A stretch of DNA of 64,000 nt from Pieris napi (lineage: Eukaryota > Arthropoda > Insecta > Lepidoptera > Pieridae), in contig NC_062235.1 in assembly GCF_905475465.1 (NCBI RefSeq), forward strand, positions 9,248,001 to 9,312,000. The letters are read 5' to 3'. This document shows positions 37,701-48,707 of this stretch, piece after piece. Within the stretch, counting starts at the first letter, position 1, and each line of letters begins with the position of its first letter. Made by a program: the position numbers and the translations under genes. Under the pieces are notes generated by a model. The model was not told the origin of the DNA, did not search any database, and saw only the letters and a list, made by a program, of their open reading frames with translations.

Positions 37701-40700
37701 TCCATCACTGTGCGAGCGAGGTTTAAATGCGCATATAGAAAGTTCACCGAGCACACCCGCGGACCGTACCTACGACCTCAGGGATGAGAGTCGTAATGTG
37801 AAGCCACTAGGCCAACACTACTCTATCAACATGAACACCTAGAAATAAATACGCAAAATGTGTATATAGGTGAGCCTCCTGCCCGTTTGCCCCCCGTTCT
37901 ATAAAAAAAAAAAGGTTTACATTAAAAAAGGTTTATAAAGCATAAAATTACCTGGTGGAGGATCAGATAAGATTGAGAAAGCTGCAGCGGCGAAAGCTAC
38001 TTTTCCCTTCGCGACTGCTGATAAGGTCAACCTTGCACTTGTACTGTGCATCATCTGAAAATAGTCCTTTTATAAATCCTTTTTTTATGGTCATTCTGTA
38101 AAAAATCACTAAATCTGTACAATTCCTACAAAGAATTTCCACTTTATTATATGTTTGTAACAATAAATTTGAGAAAAAAACGACTGAGCTACTTCATCAA
38201 TTATTTAACCATTAAAATGCTATTTTAATGCAAAATAATATTTTAAAAATAAATCTCCATCAGCGATTCCCTTTCGCAGAACCGTCCTAGGCGCTGCTAC
38301 GTCTAGGATGTGTATTGTGTAAGTAGCTAATACATTTTCCCCTGTAATTGATCCCTTTCACCTCTCTTACTCACAGTTTCGCAAAGCTATCACTTCCGAA
38401 ATGTTGTAATAACTTATCATTTAGATCCCTCATTTTATAGATCACATATTTATAGTTTCTAAGAACTATGTTATCAATAGTTATTAAGTAAAAATGCTAT
38501 GTTTTTCTGTTAATAGGTGTACAGTCAGTTTTTTTTATAGATGTAATCTCCATTGGCAAACCTTTTTTTTTAATAAACATAAACATGTACATTAAAAATG
38601 GAAAATTTTAAGCATTATTATTTAATATCCACGCAAACTTGAAGCGGAAATCTATTTTTTGATATTGCCATTTCGTTTGCATAATAATGCCATTCAAGAG
38701 AAACTCGTCGTGTTGTGTTTACGCCAGAGGACTTAAAAAATACCAAATCATTAAAACACGCTAGAAATATAATTATGTATTGACAATCTAACAAAACAAC
38801 TCTTTACTCTACTGCTCAAACGGTTAGAAAAATAAAATTACTTAAAAATCGGCAAAACTGCTTAAAAATTTATTGATTAGTATCCTAGATGTATACCAGT
38901 AAGCTAAACTTTCAAAACTGTTTATCATAAAATGTTAATAAATAAATGCCTATTCAATTATTAAACTATTCCGTTTAATCCGTTATAAAAAACATTTCGT
39001 TGTAAAATTATAACTATACGAATTACCAAGCATACCCCACGACCCGGCAGAACTTACTTTTCCATAACACAACACGAGTAAGGTTTCATAAACATACGTA
39101 AATACAACGAGATAAAACAGTGTCTATATGCACTTGCTACTTTGGTCCAAGGGCCAATTCACGGGGAGATACAAGGAAATTTAATTTTCAGATAATCTTA
39201 TGACGTCACACTTCCCGCCAAGAACTACTAATAATTGTATTATTATTTAATGGACACTACTTTAATTAATTCTGTATAAAAATAGTTCTTTTTTCAAATA
39301 TGAAACAATTCCTAATGATATTTAAATATGAATATCATTTGCCAAAAGTTTGTTTTAGAGGCACAATATCAGATCTGAATGCAAACAAGCTTGAGACAAG
39401 TTGGCAAAATTCCAAAAATAGTTTAGCAAGACTTACATCTGTAGATGTTTCATTCGAAGATTCCTCTTTCACATGCCCTGGTAGGACGATACGGATTCTG
39501 TAACAAATGGTATAATAAATTTTAGGAACAATATTTTTAGGAATAATTATTAAAGCCGTCTTTTCTCAATTTTATAAGGGGTATTCTAAGTAGAGCAAGG
39601 AAAGATGTATTTATCACTTGCAAGACAATTATCGTTTGATAATAAAAGTTAAAAAATATGAAAACTATGGTATTTTAATTTAATGATATATTTATTTTTT
39701 AACAACTTACGTGAAATTTTTACTTTTAGCAAATTGTCCAATAATATCGAATAATAGACCTCCATAATTTACGACAGCCCCCGATGCATTTGTCACCAAT
39801 ATCGTCCATGGCGGATTCTAAAATACACATTACACAATGCATTTACTTAATTGTAAATTATGAAATATACAATCATTAACGCAAGAATCACAATTACTTT
39901 GTGAACGATCTTACTCTCTTTCACAAAATACAAAAACGTGTGTTATTATTTTAAATATTGTTTATTTTTTTATTAGTAGCCAACATTTTCAACTCAATTA
40001 TATTCATAATATTATAATTTCGAATTTAAAATTAGATCGGAGGTAAAATTCATTTTCAAGGAATCATTATATGCGACGGTTTGGACAGCGATTTCGTGAT
40101 CTTTTTGGTAATAAATTATAATACAATTTTAAATATATCTTACATGGTAGGTCAATATAGACAATTCTTTGCCACGGAAACCATGTTGTATATGCGGAAA
40201 CAATGCATCCTCAAACATAAATCCATCTATTGGGCGCCAAAACGCAACCTGAAATTATTTATTGCTTAAAACTTTATAATAAATTGTAAATTTTAAAACT
40301 TACTTGTCCAAAGATTTATATGTAAATTAAACAAATTATAAAAAGTAGGTACTCTTGGGGCTGGGTCCTAGAGCATTTTGGGCCAGCCGACTCGAACCTT
40401 CGAGATATACCAATGGTACATATTATTATCAATAAATAAAAAATTCTTAAATGTCACGACGTCATTACAGTGCAACTGAATCGACTTCGACGACAAGAAA
40501 AGTTTGCTTAAGTAAAAATGCTAAACCTTCATACGTATCACGATTACTAAGTTTTTAATATTGCTTGTTTCAACGATAACGATACGTAATACAAATTAAT
40601 TTGTCTATGACAGCAATTTAAGCCCAGTTGGTGGTTAGGCGCATGGTTCATCACCAAGACCGTGGGTTCGAACTGGGCATAGATCAAAAAAACAACAAAC

Positions 40701-43700
40701 AATTTCATGTGCAGTTTCACACGCCTTTTCAATTTAACTTAAATTGTAAAGTTGTTGTAAATTATTACGCTCCAGCCTCATGTTTGTTTACTTCAGAAAA
40801 CTTAATTTACTAAAGCCACACTTATAAGCTAGTAATAGGGTATATTATTAGTTTGACCTGAAGCAAGTCGACGTTTTCAATAACAGTAGTCACATTATCA
40901 TCATCTTTGTTGCTGGTCAAATCAGTGCTTCTGTATGTCGCACCCCAAGTGTCAGCTGCAAGTGCTTGCCAAGTAGTACAGTTGCCGCACTTGCTATGCG
41001 CTGTTATATGTTGCTATAAGCATGATTAATCGATATATTTTATTTATAAAATATGTTCACAATATTTATTTTCTAACTGAAACATTTTTTATCAAATATC
41101 AATAAATGTACAATTTTACATAAATATGTGGATAAATTAAATTTCATCATCAAACATCGACTTGTTATACTTTTTTAAACTAAAATAATTAGAAAGTATA
41201 TAATATATATACAAGTCCTCGGGTCGGTTTCTTCAATGGAAGATGTTTTCACATCCCACATCATGAAACTAAATTTGGCAGAAACTCTAGAAATAATAGG
41301 TCGCTACCATTATGACATTGCACAGAGAGTTTTGACTCGTTTCATGGCTATCTAGCCTCGGCATACAGTAGAATTAGGATACACTAGCGACAATTCATTC
41401 TTGATTCACATAGTTTAGTTCTGTATAGATTTTTGAAGTTATACTTCTTTTGGCGCGTTACGGAAAAGCGCGCGCATACCGTCACAAAAACAGACACCGC
41501 ACACCGTCACAGAAAACCGACACCCTAAAGTTAGCATAGTCAACATTTTAAAATAAAAAATTATTTTTGTGATATTTAAATAAACTTAACATAACTATAT
41601 CATGCGTTATAATAAAACTTTCAAAGTACACACACATGTTTTTTTATTGCTGTTAGTATCACTGGTTTTTGTACTTAATTGCGCTGGTCGTGTCCACATG
41701 TTGTAGGGTCGGCATGGATTTGATATTTTTGTGTGTACGTCAATTTGTTTGTTGTATCGTGTGTTTGTCCTTATATTGTGTACCAAATAAAAAACAACTT
41801 TAATCTTTGTCAAAAATATGGTAACCATTGTAATTAATCCCATATTCACCATATTAACACCCGTCTAGCGTGGACCTGATTGCCAAGTATCAGCGTTCTG
41901 AAATTCCTACCTGCATATGTCTTAATAACATGTCTCTCCGCTGCAGTCTATCAGGCCGAATGGCTTCCCACTCTTCATCTGAAACCTGTGCTGCAACGTC
42001 AAACTCCTCCTGTACTGCAGCATCCAAAGCTAATATGAACGCATCCATCAATTCCTTGCAGTAACATAGAAGTCCATTCTAAAATATTTTTACATAAATA
42101 TGTACATGTATGTATAATAAATGATTCTCTCTTGAGAGATTCGATAATTGAAAGTAAAAAAAAATTAAATAAATCTGTGGCGCTACAACCTTTTTAGGTC
42201 TGGGCCTCAGATTTCTGAATCTGTTTCATGATTATTTTTAAATCTAATAGACAAGTAGGTGATCAGCCTCCAGACAACCCGGTTTCCTCACAATGTTTTC
42301 CTTCACCATTCAAGCGAATGTTAAATTCGCACATAGAAAGTCCATTGGTGCACAGCCGGGGATCGAACCCACGACCTCACGGGATGAGAGTCGCACGCTG
42401 AAGCACTAGGACAATACTGCTCTCATTTGCATTGAAAGTAGTTTTTTTTTATGCTAAAAAGAATTAGTATCTACGCGCCTTTCTTGAAAGATTCAAATTG
42501 GTTCGGAAATAGTTCAGTGGGCCGCTGGTTCCACATAGTGGTGGTGCGGCTAAAACTACCTTAAAAAATGATCATTTTATCCTTTAGCTAGTCATTTGTT
42601 ATGTATAAACAAGAAAGTACCTGACAGTGTGTCCCGTCATCGGTTCTATTATAAATGTAAGCAATATTTTCTCCTTCAAACAATTCGTTGATCAATGTGG
42701 ATAGATTGCCATTCCGTCTATTTGTGTCTGATACGATATATAGCCACTGCGCAAGAGTGTGTGACATGTGAAGATCGCGCGCAGCTTCAGCCATTGTTGT
42801 CATAGTGTCTGTCGTTACTATGACTATGAAATTTTCACCTAAAAATGATCCCAAATAATATAGGTAAATTGTAAAATGTCCGTCGTTGTAATTAGAATAA
42901 GACATATAATTTAGACAAATACTGCAAATATTATTAAATGGTGGGTACAACAAGATATGGTTTAGTCCTGTCAAATGTACATAACTTATTCCTAAATTAA
43001 GACAACAATTAAAACAATAAAACTTCATTTGACACTACTGACTTACTAATTTTATTTGGTTACTTAGTTTGGTATGATCCTTTGCATTTGTTTTGTGTTT
43101 CAATGAATAAATGAGTCTTTATTATCAACTGGCCAACATATGTACACTTGGTTTAAGATTCTTAATTTATCAGCCAAATCCAGTAGTACAAGCTACAGTC
43201 AGCGTATTACAGATAAAGTGTAGTGAAGTAAATAAATATCGCATTCATTTTTAAATGTTCAACGTTAGAACGTGTATTTTTGATTGTGATTACTTTTGTT
43301 GGCAGCTGATGCTTATATTCGGGTCTGCAGTGCAGACTACCTAGTGCCTACTAAATATTTTATCTGTAATGCGGCAAAATGAAATTAAAAGTGTTACTAA
43401 GAAATGTATCAACTATGAAATTTAAAAGGTTTGGACTCGAATAGTAAGTAATAAATGGTTCGAAACGGTTCTTAATCTGTTTTCTGTTAGTTCCTTTGTC
43501 CATCAAAATTTTAAAATAAGGCGCTTTATTAGGCGTTTAAATTATTATTATTTATTAATAAGTAAACATGACAGACCCATCACAAATACAAGATTTATTT
43601 GACAGATAAGATTTTTTATAAAAGTATGAGTAACACAACTAAAATAACAATAAATACAATAATAGGCACGAAAATTAAAACACAGCAATTTAGAGTACAT

Positions 43701-46077
43701 ACATAAAAGACAAAATAATTATAACGGTTTAAAAAAAAAGGCGTTTCAAACACCTTTTAGCAGTAGGGAAGCACGAAAACGTAGTCTTACCTATATATTT
43801 AACTGGGAGTTTGGATAATACTCTATAAATCTCTTTCCTTCTTAAATACTCGTTGGTCTCATGTCTCATTTTTAATAAGGTGACAGAGATGGAAGGTTTA
43901 CCGTCTATTTGCGATGTCATGGATTGGACCACTCGAGATATCATATCTCGACCTAAAAGTTACAAATACATATGTCATTTATATTAATATTTCAGGCAGT
44001 TCCAGTAAAAGGGAAAAGTACCACTCCATTATTATATTATTATTAGAACATTATATGGAAAGCTCATTTTCTTAAAAAAATTTACTTCTGCCTTCTTTAT
44101 AGACACGTAAACTACATATTTGATCATGTACTACATAAGTCGTGTTACGTACCTACACATTTTCTTTAAAATTATGCTATATTTTTGAAATTAATACTAT
44201 GGTAGTAAGATTAAACATACTTAAAGTATTGTCATGGAGAATAATAGCGGATTTCCAATTAAACGCCTTTTCAGTGCGAAGATCAAGAACGATTTGGGGA
44301 AGTTCTTCACCGGGATCAGAAGACGTGACAGTGATAGCAACATTGGATGGGAGCCGCGGGCAATCTACTTCGGTTAGAGCAAAAAAAAGCATTTGTTCAT
44401 CTTGAACTCGCTTAAATAATGACCAAGTGTCTTCGCATGAAGTGACGCTAAATACCGCAAGGAAACCTAGAAAAATTAAAAGGGTTTATTGATTGTGAGC
44501 AGTATTGGCCTAGTGGCTTCAGCGTGCGGCTATCATCCTTGAGGTCGTAGGTTCGATCCCCGGCTGTGCACGATGGACTTTCTGACTATGTGCGCAAATA
44601 ACATTCTCTGGAACGGTGAAAAAAAATATCATGAGAAAATCGGCTAGCCTTAGACCAAAAAAGTCGACGTCGTGTGTCAAGCACAGGTGGCTGATCACTT
44701 ATTTGCCTATTAGATTGGCCAATTATCATGAAACAGATATATGAGGCTCAGCCGCTGGTTTTTGCTCATAGTTTGTGTATGGCACGTTAATAAAATAGTC
44801 AAGTACTGGATTCCAAAATGCTTTTGGCTAGATTCTAGACAGACAGAGTAGAAGAGTAGAAGATTCTACACAGACATTCTGAAAGTGAGCAATTGCAGTA
44901 CGTTTCCTATATTCTATATTAACAGACATATTCTTATTCGTCATTATCTCTAATAGTATAATTAGATATAATAATAATTATGTACCAAAACTAACGGTAG
45001 TCGAGACTAAGCGATTAATATAACTTCCGTATAAAAATCCGTTCATATTGCAATTAAAGTTCCCATTCAATCCTGAGTTTAAAACTCCGTCAGCTACAAA
45101 ATTAAGTCACGTTTTAAGAAAGTCTTTTTTAGTAATCAATTTTGTGAACCCATTTTTTATTATTATTATTAAGCCTTTATTGCTGACTTGTTGTTGTACT
45201 GGGTACACAATAATAACACCTATTTAAGTTACATAAATAACTTAATTCTAATACATTAATAAAACTTAATCTAATACGTCACTTGACCCGTTTTAGGTAG
45301 TCAGCGTGTCCTGTGACACATAGGCCTCTTCCAGCCCCATTTAGGAAGATTTTAATAAATAGCTTAAGTGTCGGATACCTCTTATAAACTTTGAGAGCTA
45401 TAAGTTTTGTTAATTGACATAATAATGAGAAACAACCTTTTTTCAGATTGATGGCAGTCCAAGAGTAATAATGCACAATTACTCCACCATGCTTAAGCTT
45501 AACCCGTGCTAGTTCTTTGATGTAATCCTTCAACTCGTCCGTTATAGCCTGGTACTGATCCTTGAGGAACTGGTGATCCAGAACTACAGCTAGTAAATTA
45601 AAAAAAACGAAAAATTAAGAATCAACGACAAAACACAGAACATTTAATCGTGTTGGGAAGGTAGATTAAGTTAAAAGAATTGACTGGCTAAGCTTTATGA
45701 ATACTAGAACACATAGAAACAAAAATGCTGAAAGTTATTTATGACAATTACTTAAGTTGATTTAGAAATTTAAAAAGAGTTTTGACGCATTTTTGTTTAA
45801 ACTTTTATTGCGATTATAACGTCAATATTTTTAACCCTTCACGTACAGACACGTAAACAATGATTGATAATAATATGTTCTTCATTTTAGTCGACATATG
45901 GCAGTCACGGAACCCATCTTACATAATATATACATAATTTTTTTAAATATTAGTTTAGATTATTAAAAATATGGCTATTTTAATCTTACCTATGGATGCA
46001 TTTGAAGTTATGAGGGAGGGAAAATCTTCTGCAGCAACGCGGCCTAATAAACACAAAATCACGAACCATAATTGCAT
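28765..46077 (-). CDS. Ir93a: Ionotropic receptor 93a, complete, 19 coding exons
   Basis: Exons (minus): 46077-45990, 45589-45437, 44466-44221, 43952-43791, 42838-42621, 42078-41911, 41013-40858, 40248-40144, 39817-39711, 39497-39437, 38054-37952, 36875-36769, 35808-35646, 34253-34033, 33566-33479, 32381-32262, 31274-31196, 30834-30674, 28862-28765. All junctions are GT-AG and in phase, giving 867 residues, about the length of fly IR93a. Order: signal peptide (1-16), long amino-terminal domain, S1 (about 430-560), M1 (about 560-580), pore region with YGALLQQGG at the exon 13/14 join, M3 with TTYSGNLVAFLTFPK, S2 (about 650-830), M4 (about 836-850), then a basic tail ending VIQPYLN. Where glutamate receptors have the S1 ligand-binding Arg, the aligned residue is Pro. 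From the family: a dendritic cation-channel co-receptor acting with IR25a in temperature and humidity sensing. The exon 2 and 7 donors (GTTGTT, GTCAAA) are weak. Confidence 0.96.
30494..30548. repeat. Perfect 15-bp inverted repeat in last Ir93a intron
   Basis: The arms ATCATATTTAACTCT (30,494-30,508) and its exact complement (30,534-30,548) flank a TA-rich 25-base centre that can itself pair. It lies in intron 18. It may form a cruciform or RNA hairpin, or be a tiny inverted-repeat remnant. Confidence 0.7.
36101..36141. repeat. Perfect 16-bp hairpin in Ir93a intron 12
   Basis: The arms TTGTGGCTTTTAATGT and ACATTAAAAGCCACAA (36,101-36,116 and 36,126-36,141) are exact complements around a 9-base loop. 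Confidence 0.8.
37361..37399. repeat. 17-bp hairpin in Ir93a intron 11
   Basis: The arms AGCATCTTATTTAGAGG and CCTCTAAATAAAATGCT pair with a single mismatch around a 5-base loop (37,378-37,382). Confidence 0.75.
37653..37821 (-). mobile_element. Degraded tRNA-derived SINE in Ir93a intron 11
   Basis: In reverse complement it keeps the head (GTAGTGTTGGCCTAGTGGCT), a B-box region damaged to GGTACGGTCC, and body motifs such as TATGCGCATTTAAACC. The tail is missing. It is more diverged than the other copies. Confidence 0.75.
37867..37912 (+). mobile_element. LINE tail scrap in Ir93a intron 11
   Basis: Only the extreme 3' end of the LINE family is present: GGTGAGCCTCCTGCCCGTTT, then a short spacer and an A-run at 37,902-37,911. 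A very short 5'-truncated insertion of this kind is normal for LINEs. Confidence 0.65.
40619..40680 (+). repeat. tRNA-like pol III promoter remnant in Ir93a intron 7
   Basis: It contains an A-box-like stretch (AGTTGGTGGTTAGGCGC) and a B-box-like GGGTTCGAACTG, spaced as in a tRNA. The ends GCCCAGTT and AACTGGGC are complementary, but the T-stem does not pair. It is probably the head of a second SINE family rather than a functional tRNA. Confidence 0.45.
42157..42430 (-). mobile_element. SINE in Ir93a intron 5 with 10-bp target duplication
   Basis: A near full-length member in antisense to the family, sense to Ir93a transcription. Reverse complement: the head is GCAGTATTGTCCTAGTGC, the B-box is GGTTCGATCCC, and the end is GGTTGTAGCGCCACAG. 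The direct repeat ATTGAAAGTA is found at 42,147-42,156 and 42,431-42,440. It fills about half of a 542-bp intron. Confidence 0.92.
42480..42575 (-). mobile_element. LINE 3' fragment, antisense, in Ir93a intron 5
   Basis: The reverse complement gives the segment matching 53,465-53,560 (AAGGTAGTTTTAGCCGC, CACTATGTGGAACCAGCGGC, CACTGAACTATTTCCGAACC). The terminal tail is absent. With the adjacent SINE, this intron is mostly retroelement. Confidence 0.65.
44497..44770 (+). mobile_element. SINE in Ir93a intron 2
   Basis: It starts GAGCAGTATTGGCCTAGTGG, with B-box GGTTCGATCCC and body motifs TATGTGCGCAAATAACATT and AAGTCGACGTCGTGTGTCAA. The terminal GGTTGTAGCGCC is diverged or lost. I found no clear target duplication. 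It is antisense to Ir93a. Confidence 0.85.
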
Positions 46078-46747
46078 TTCGTAGCTCAAACCGATACTGT
46101 GACACTAACACGCCTGTCATAATTGAGAAACACCTGTTTTTAATCAAAAATTCTATTCGTTATTTACAGCTTTATGAATAGAAATGTACTAAATGAAAAC
46201 GCGCTCATATCAACACTTAATGCGTACAGTAGAAGACTAGGATTATACAATATACAGGTGGTTGAAATTAATTAAAGTAATATATCTATAGCTATAACTC
46301 ATAATATATCGATGTTATAGATATACATATGTTTGTAGATTAAGTCTGACAATCTGCTAAAGTAATAATTTTGCAATTACTCAGTTATTGATATAAGTAT
46401 GAAATTATGTCTTTAAATCTCTTTATAATAAACACAATAAATTCACAATAAGCTATTTTATTCTTTATTAAATAAATATATTATTTACATATGTAGGTAA
46501 TATTTTTATCTCAACCTAAAAATTCAGCCTATAAATGTGATTTGTTAAAGGTCAAACATTAACAATGCAAAACAATTACCTGCAGCGTATCGTGTGCCCT
46601 AATTGTCTGTCCGTTTCATTTATTTCCATCAATTATATAAAGATAAGTTTTGGATGTAATGTGTCAAAATTGAGACGATATAATGTGAGGTAAATCTTTT
46701 GTTTATAATCTCTTGTTCTTTACAAAATCAAGGAGTTATTCGGATTA
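46078..46747. other. Upstream flank of Ir93a
   Basis: This holds the 5' UTR and probably the promoter of Ir93a (minus), but I see no convincing core promoter motif. The sequence is AT-rich without repeats I recognise. Confidence 0.4.
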
Positions 46748-47227
46748 ATACAGCTGAGTTTCATCATCGGACCTCGAGGTAGAATATTCAACGATAATAC
46801 AAAATTCCAAAGGTATCACCTCGACGTCCGTCATTTCACAACAGCATTGCAATTCTGTAACTCACTTTTCGAACTCACACAGCGGTTTTCGCATCGGCGG
46901 TCGCTCTCAAATCAGTCGTGAAGCAGTCATTTTATGATTTGGCATTCTGATAAGGTAGGAGCTTGTAGTTTATTTTTTATCGTAAAGTGAGTTACAGAAT
47001 CGCAAGGCTGAGTGTTATATAAGGCAATTTTTCCGCACACCACCACTATGTGGAACCAGTTACCCACTGAAGTACTTCCGAACCAATTCGACTAAGGGTC
47101 CTTCAAGGTTCCAATCCCTTAAAGGCTGGCAACGCATTCGCAAGCCCTCTGGCTTCGAGAGTGTCCATGAGCGGCGGTATCACTTAACATCAGATGAACC
47201 ACCTGCCCGTTTGTTCTATAAAAAAAT
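46748..47227 (+). mobile_element. LINE 3' end interrupted by a MITE
   Basis: The left part (46,748-46,845: CAGCTGAGTTTCATCATCGG, then TATCACCTCGACGTCCGTC) and the right part (47,020-47,227: CTATGTGGAACCAGTTACCC to CACCTGCCCGTTTGTTCTAT plus an A-run) are the two halves of the LINE seen at 53,380-53,690. The segment between them is the fold-back element at 46,846-47,008, so the MITE entered an already inserted LINE. Confidence 0.85.
46846..47008. mobile_element. Internally deleted fold-back MITE (family 1), nested in a LINE
   Basis: A complete left arm and spacer (AATTCTGTAACTCACTTTTC to GCTTGTAGTTTATTTTTTAT) are followed directly by only the last about 25 bases of the right arm (GTGAGTTACAGAATCGCAAG). 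About 80 bases of the right arm are deleted. Confidence 0.85.
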
Positions 47228-47945
47228 AAGTACTTCTCTGTCTATGGTATATACATATATTTCACCACTGATACATTGTGGTTGATAGGAGCATTTTATC
47301 AGCTGTGACTAGATAATACCGCAAACAATAACAAACAACTAAATGTTTATGATACTTCTACATATATGTATAGGGTAAACTGGGGTAGTAAGGGTATAAG
47401 CTATGCCAATTGGTTAGTAGTTGAAGTCTGTAGTTAGAACTTAGAGCACATATCACTACCCTGATATTTAATCGTAATCCTCTTCAAATTTTGTCTGAAA
47501 TATCTTATTTACTCGTTTTGCTTATAAAGAAACGTATCATATATTAAAGTAACACACACAGCTTATACATATAGATATTAAATAAAAGAACACCACAGAC
47601 TCCTCTAAAAGTTTATTATATATCCAGCTTTCAGTTATCTTTATGGTTATTTGTATGCGTACAAAATAATGAATTTAATTTTTTTCATCGATGTTAATAC
47701 TATTTCTCAGAATTTTCCAATCTAACTTAAAAAGTAAATTGACACTGTACTGCCCAAAAAATCCGTTTATAGAATTGATGGATGTGATTTAAAGCGCTGT
47801 TGCTGCTGTTTTGACAATGCCTTCATTTGCTGAATCTCTCCTACATCTTTTTGTATTAAATTATTGATACAAAATGCAGAAGCGAGAAAAAATCTAATAT
47901 ATATTACAAAAATATAATCAATTTAATTGATAATATAAATATAAC
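47228..47945. other. Intergenic stretch
   Basis: Between divergent Ir93a and aminoacylase-1. No gene or repeat is recognised. Confidence 0.45.
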
Positions 47946-48510
47946 ACTAGCGGATCCGACAGACGTTGTCCACAGGTCTTACATCATATCAGGGCCAAGT
48001 AGAGATGACTTCTTAGCCCCTCACCACCGGATTGACACCACGGACATGACCCCAACATCGGCTGCGCGCAGCGAGAGCCCATGTCTCCTCGCGCACTGCA
48101 GCCCCCACCAAGGGCTACAGGACCGCCCCCGTGCCACCCTGTATCAGTAGGGTGCGAATATAAACACCACCCGAAGGGGGCATACGCCCCGAACGAGCCA
48201 AAGCTCACACCTCTCGAGGGAGTGTGCAGCATTAACCATACTTGACACGTCTTACATACAAAAAAAAATCGAATAATCTAAATCATTCTCGACTCCACTT
48301 GAACACATAAAAAATTTCATCAAAATCTGTCCAGCCGTTTAGGAATGTAATTACGAACACATGCACAGAAGATTTATATTTATACCAGCTGTTTATTTGC
48401 TGTATAGATAAACGTACAAAAAATGTACATATAAAAATTTTTATTGAAATCGGTCCAGCCGTTTAAGAGGAATACATACATACGTACAGTAGAATTAAAT
48501 ATATTAAGAT
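47946..48510 (+). repeat. Composite non-LTR-associated repeat
   Basis: The left edge ACTAGCGGATCCGACAGACG and the two right-hand motifs CATCAAAATCTGTCCAGCCG and GAAATCGGTCCAGCCGTTTA are hallmarks of a common insect repeat. A GC-rich block (about 47,995-48,235) of unlike composition sits inside and opens an 82-codon minus-strand frame. I take that block as a second inserted element rather than a gene. Confidence 0.65.
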
Positions 48511-48707
48511 AATTGTTTTTTGTTACTATAACATCGAAACAATATTACTTTAACCTATTAAAAAATTAATAAAATGTCCCGATTGCAACCAACGTCCCCT
48601 AACCTATTTTGAGGTTTATTTATCATTATATAAATATGAACAAATTAATTAAAATACTCAACATTAGAACTATATACTGTTAACCAATTGCATTGTTAGT
48701 TGGCAAG

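Noticed and set aside
42588..43028. 146-codon minus-strand frame taken as one exon
   Set aside because: Only 42,621-42,838 is receptor-like; the N-terminal part is intron read-through upstream of a clear TTTTTAG acceptor.
45279..45436. Extension of Ir93a exon 2 as coding to the stop at 45,279
   Set aside because: The extension has no likeness to the receptor. Splicing at 45,437 joins in phase to exon 3 with receptor-like sequence.
47984..48232. 82-codon Gly/His/Cys-rich minus-strand open frame
   Set aside because: It lies wholly within a GC-rich repeat insert and looks like chance coding.
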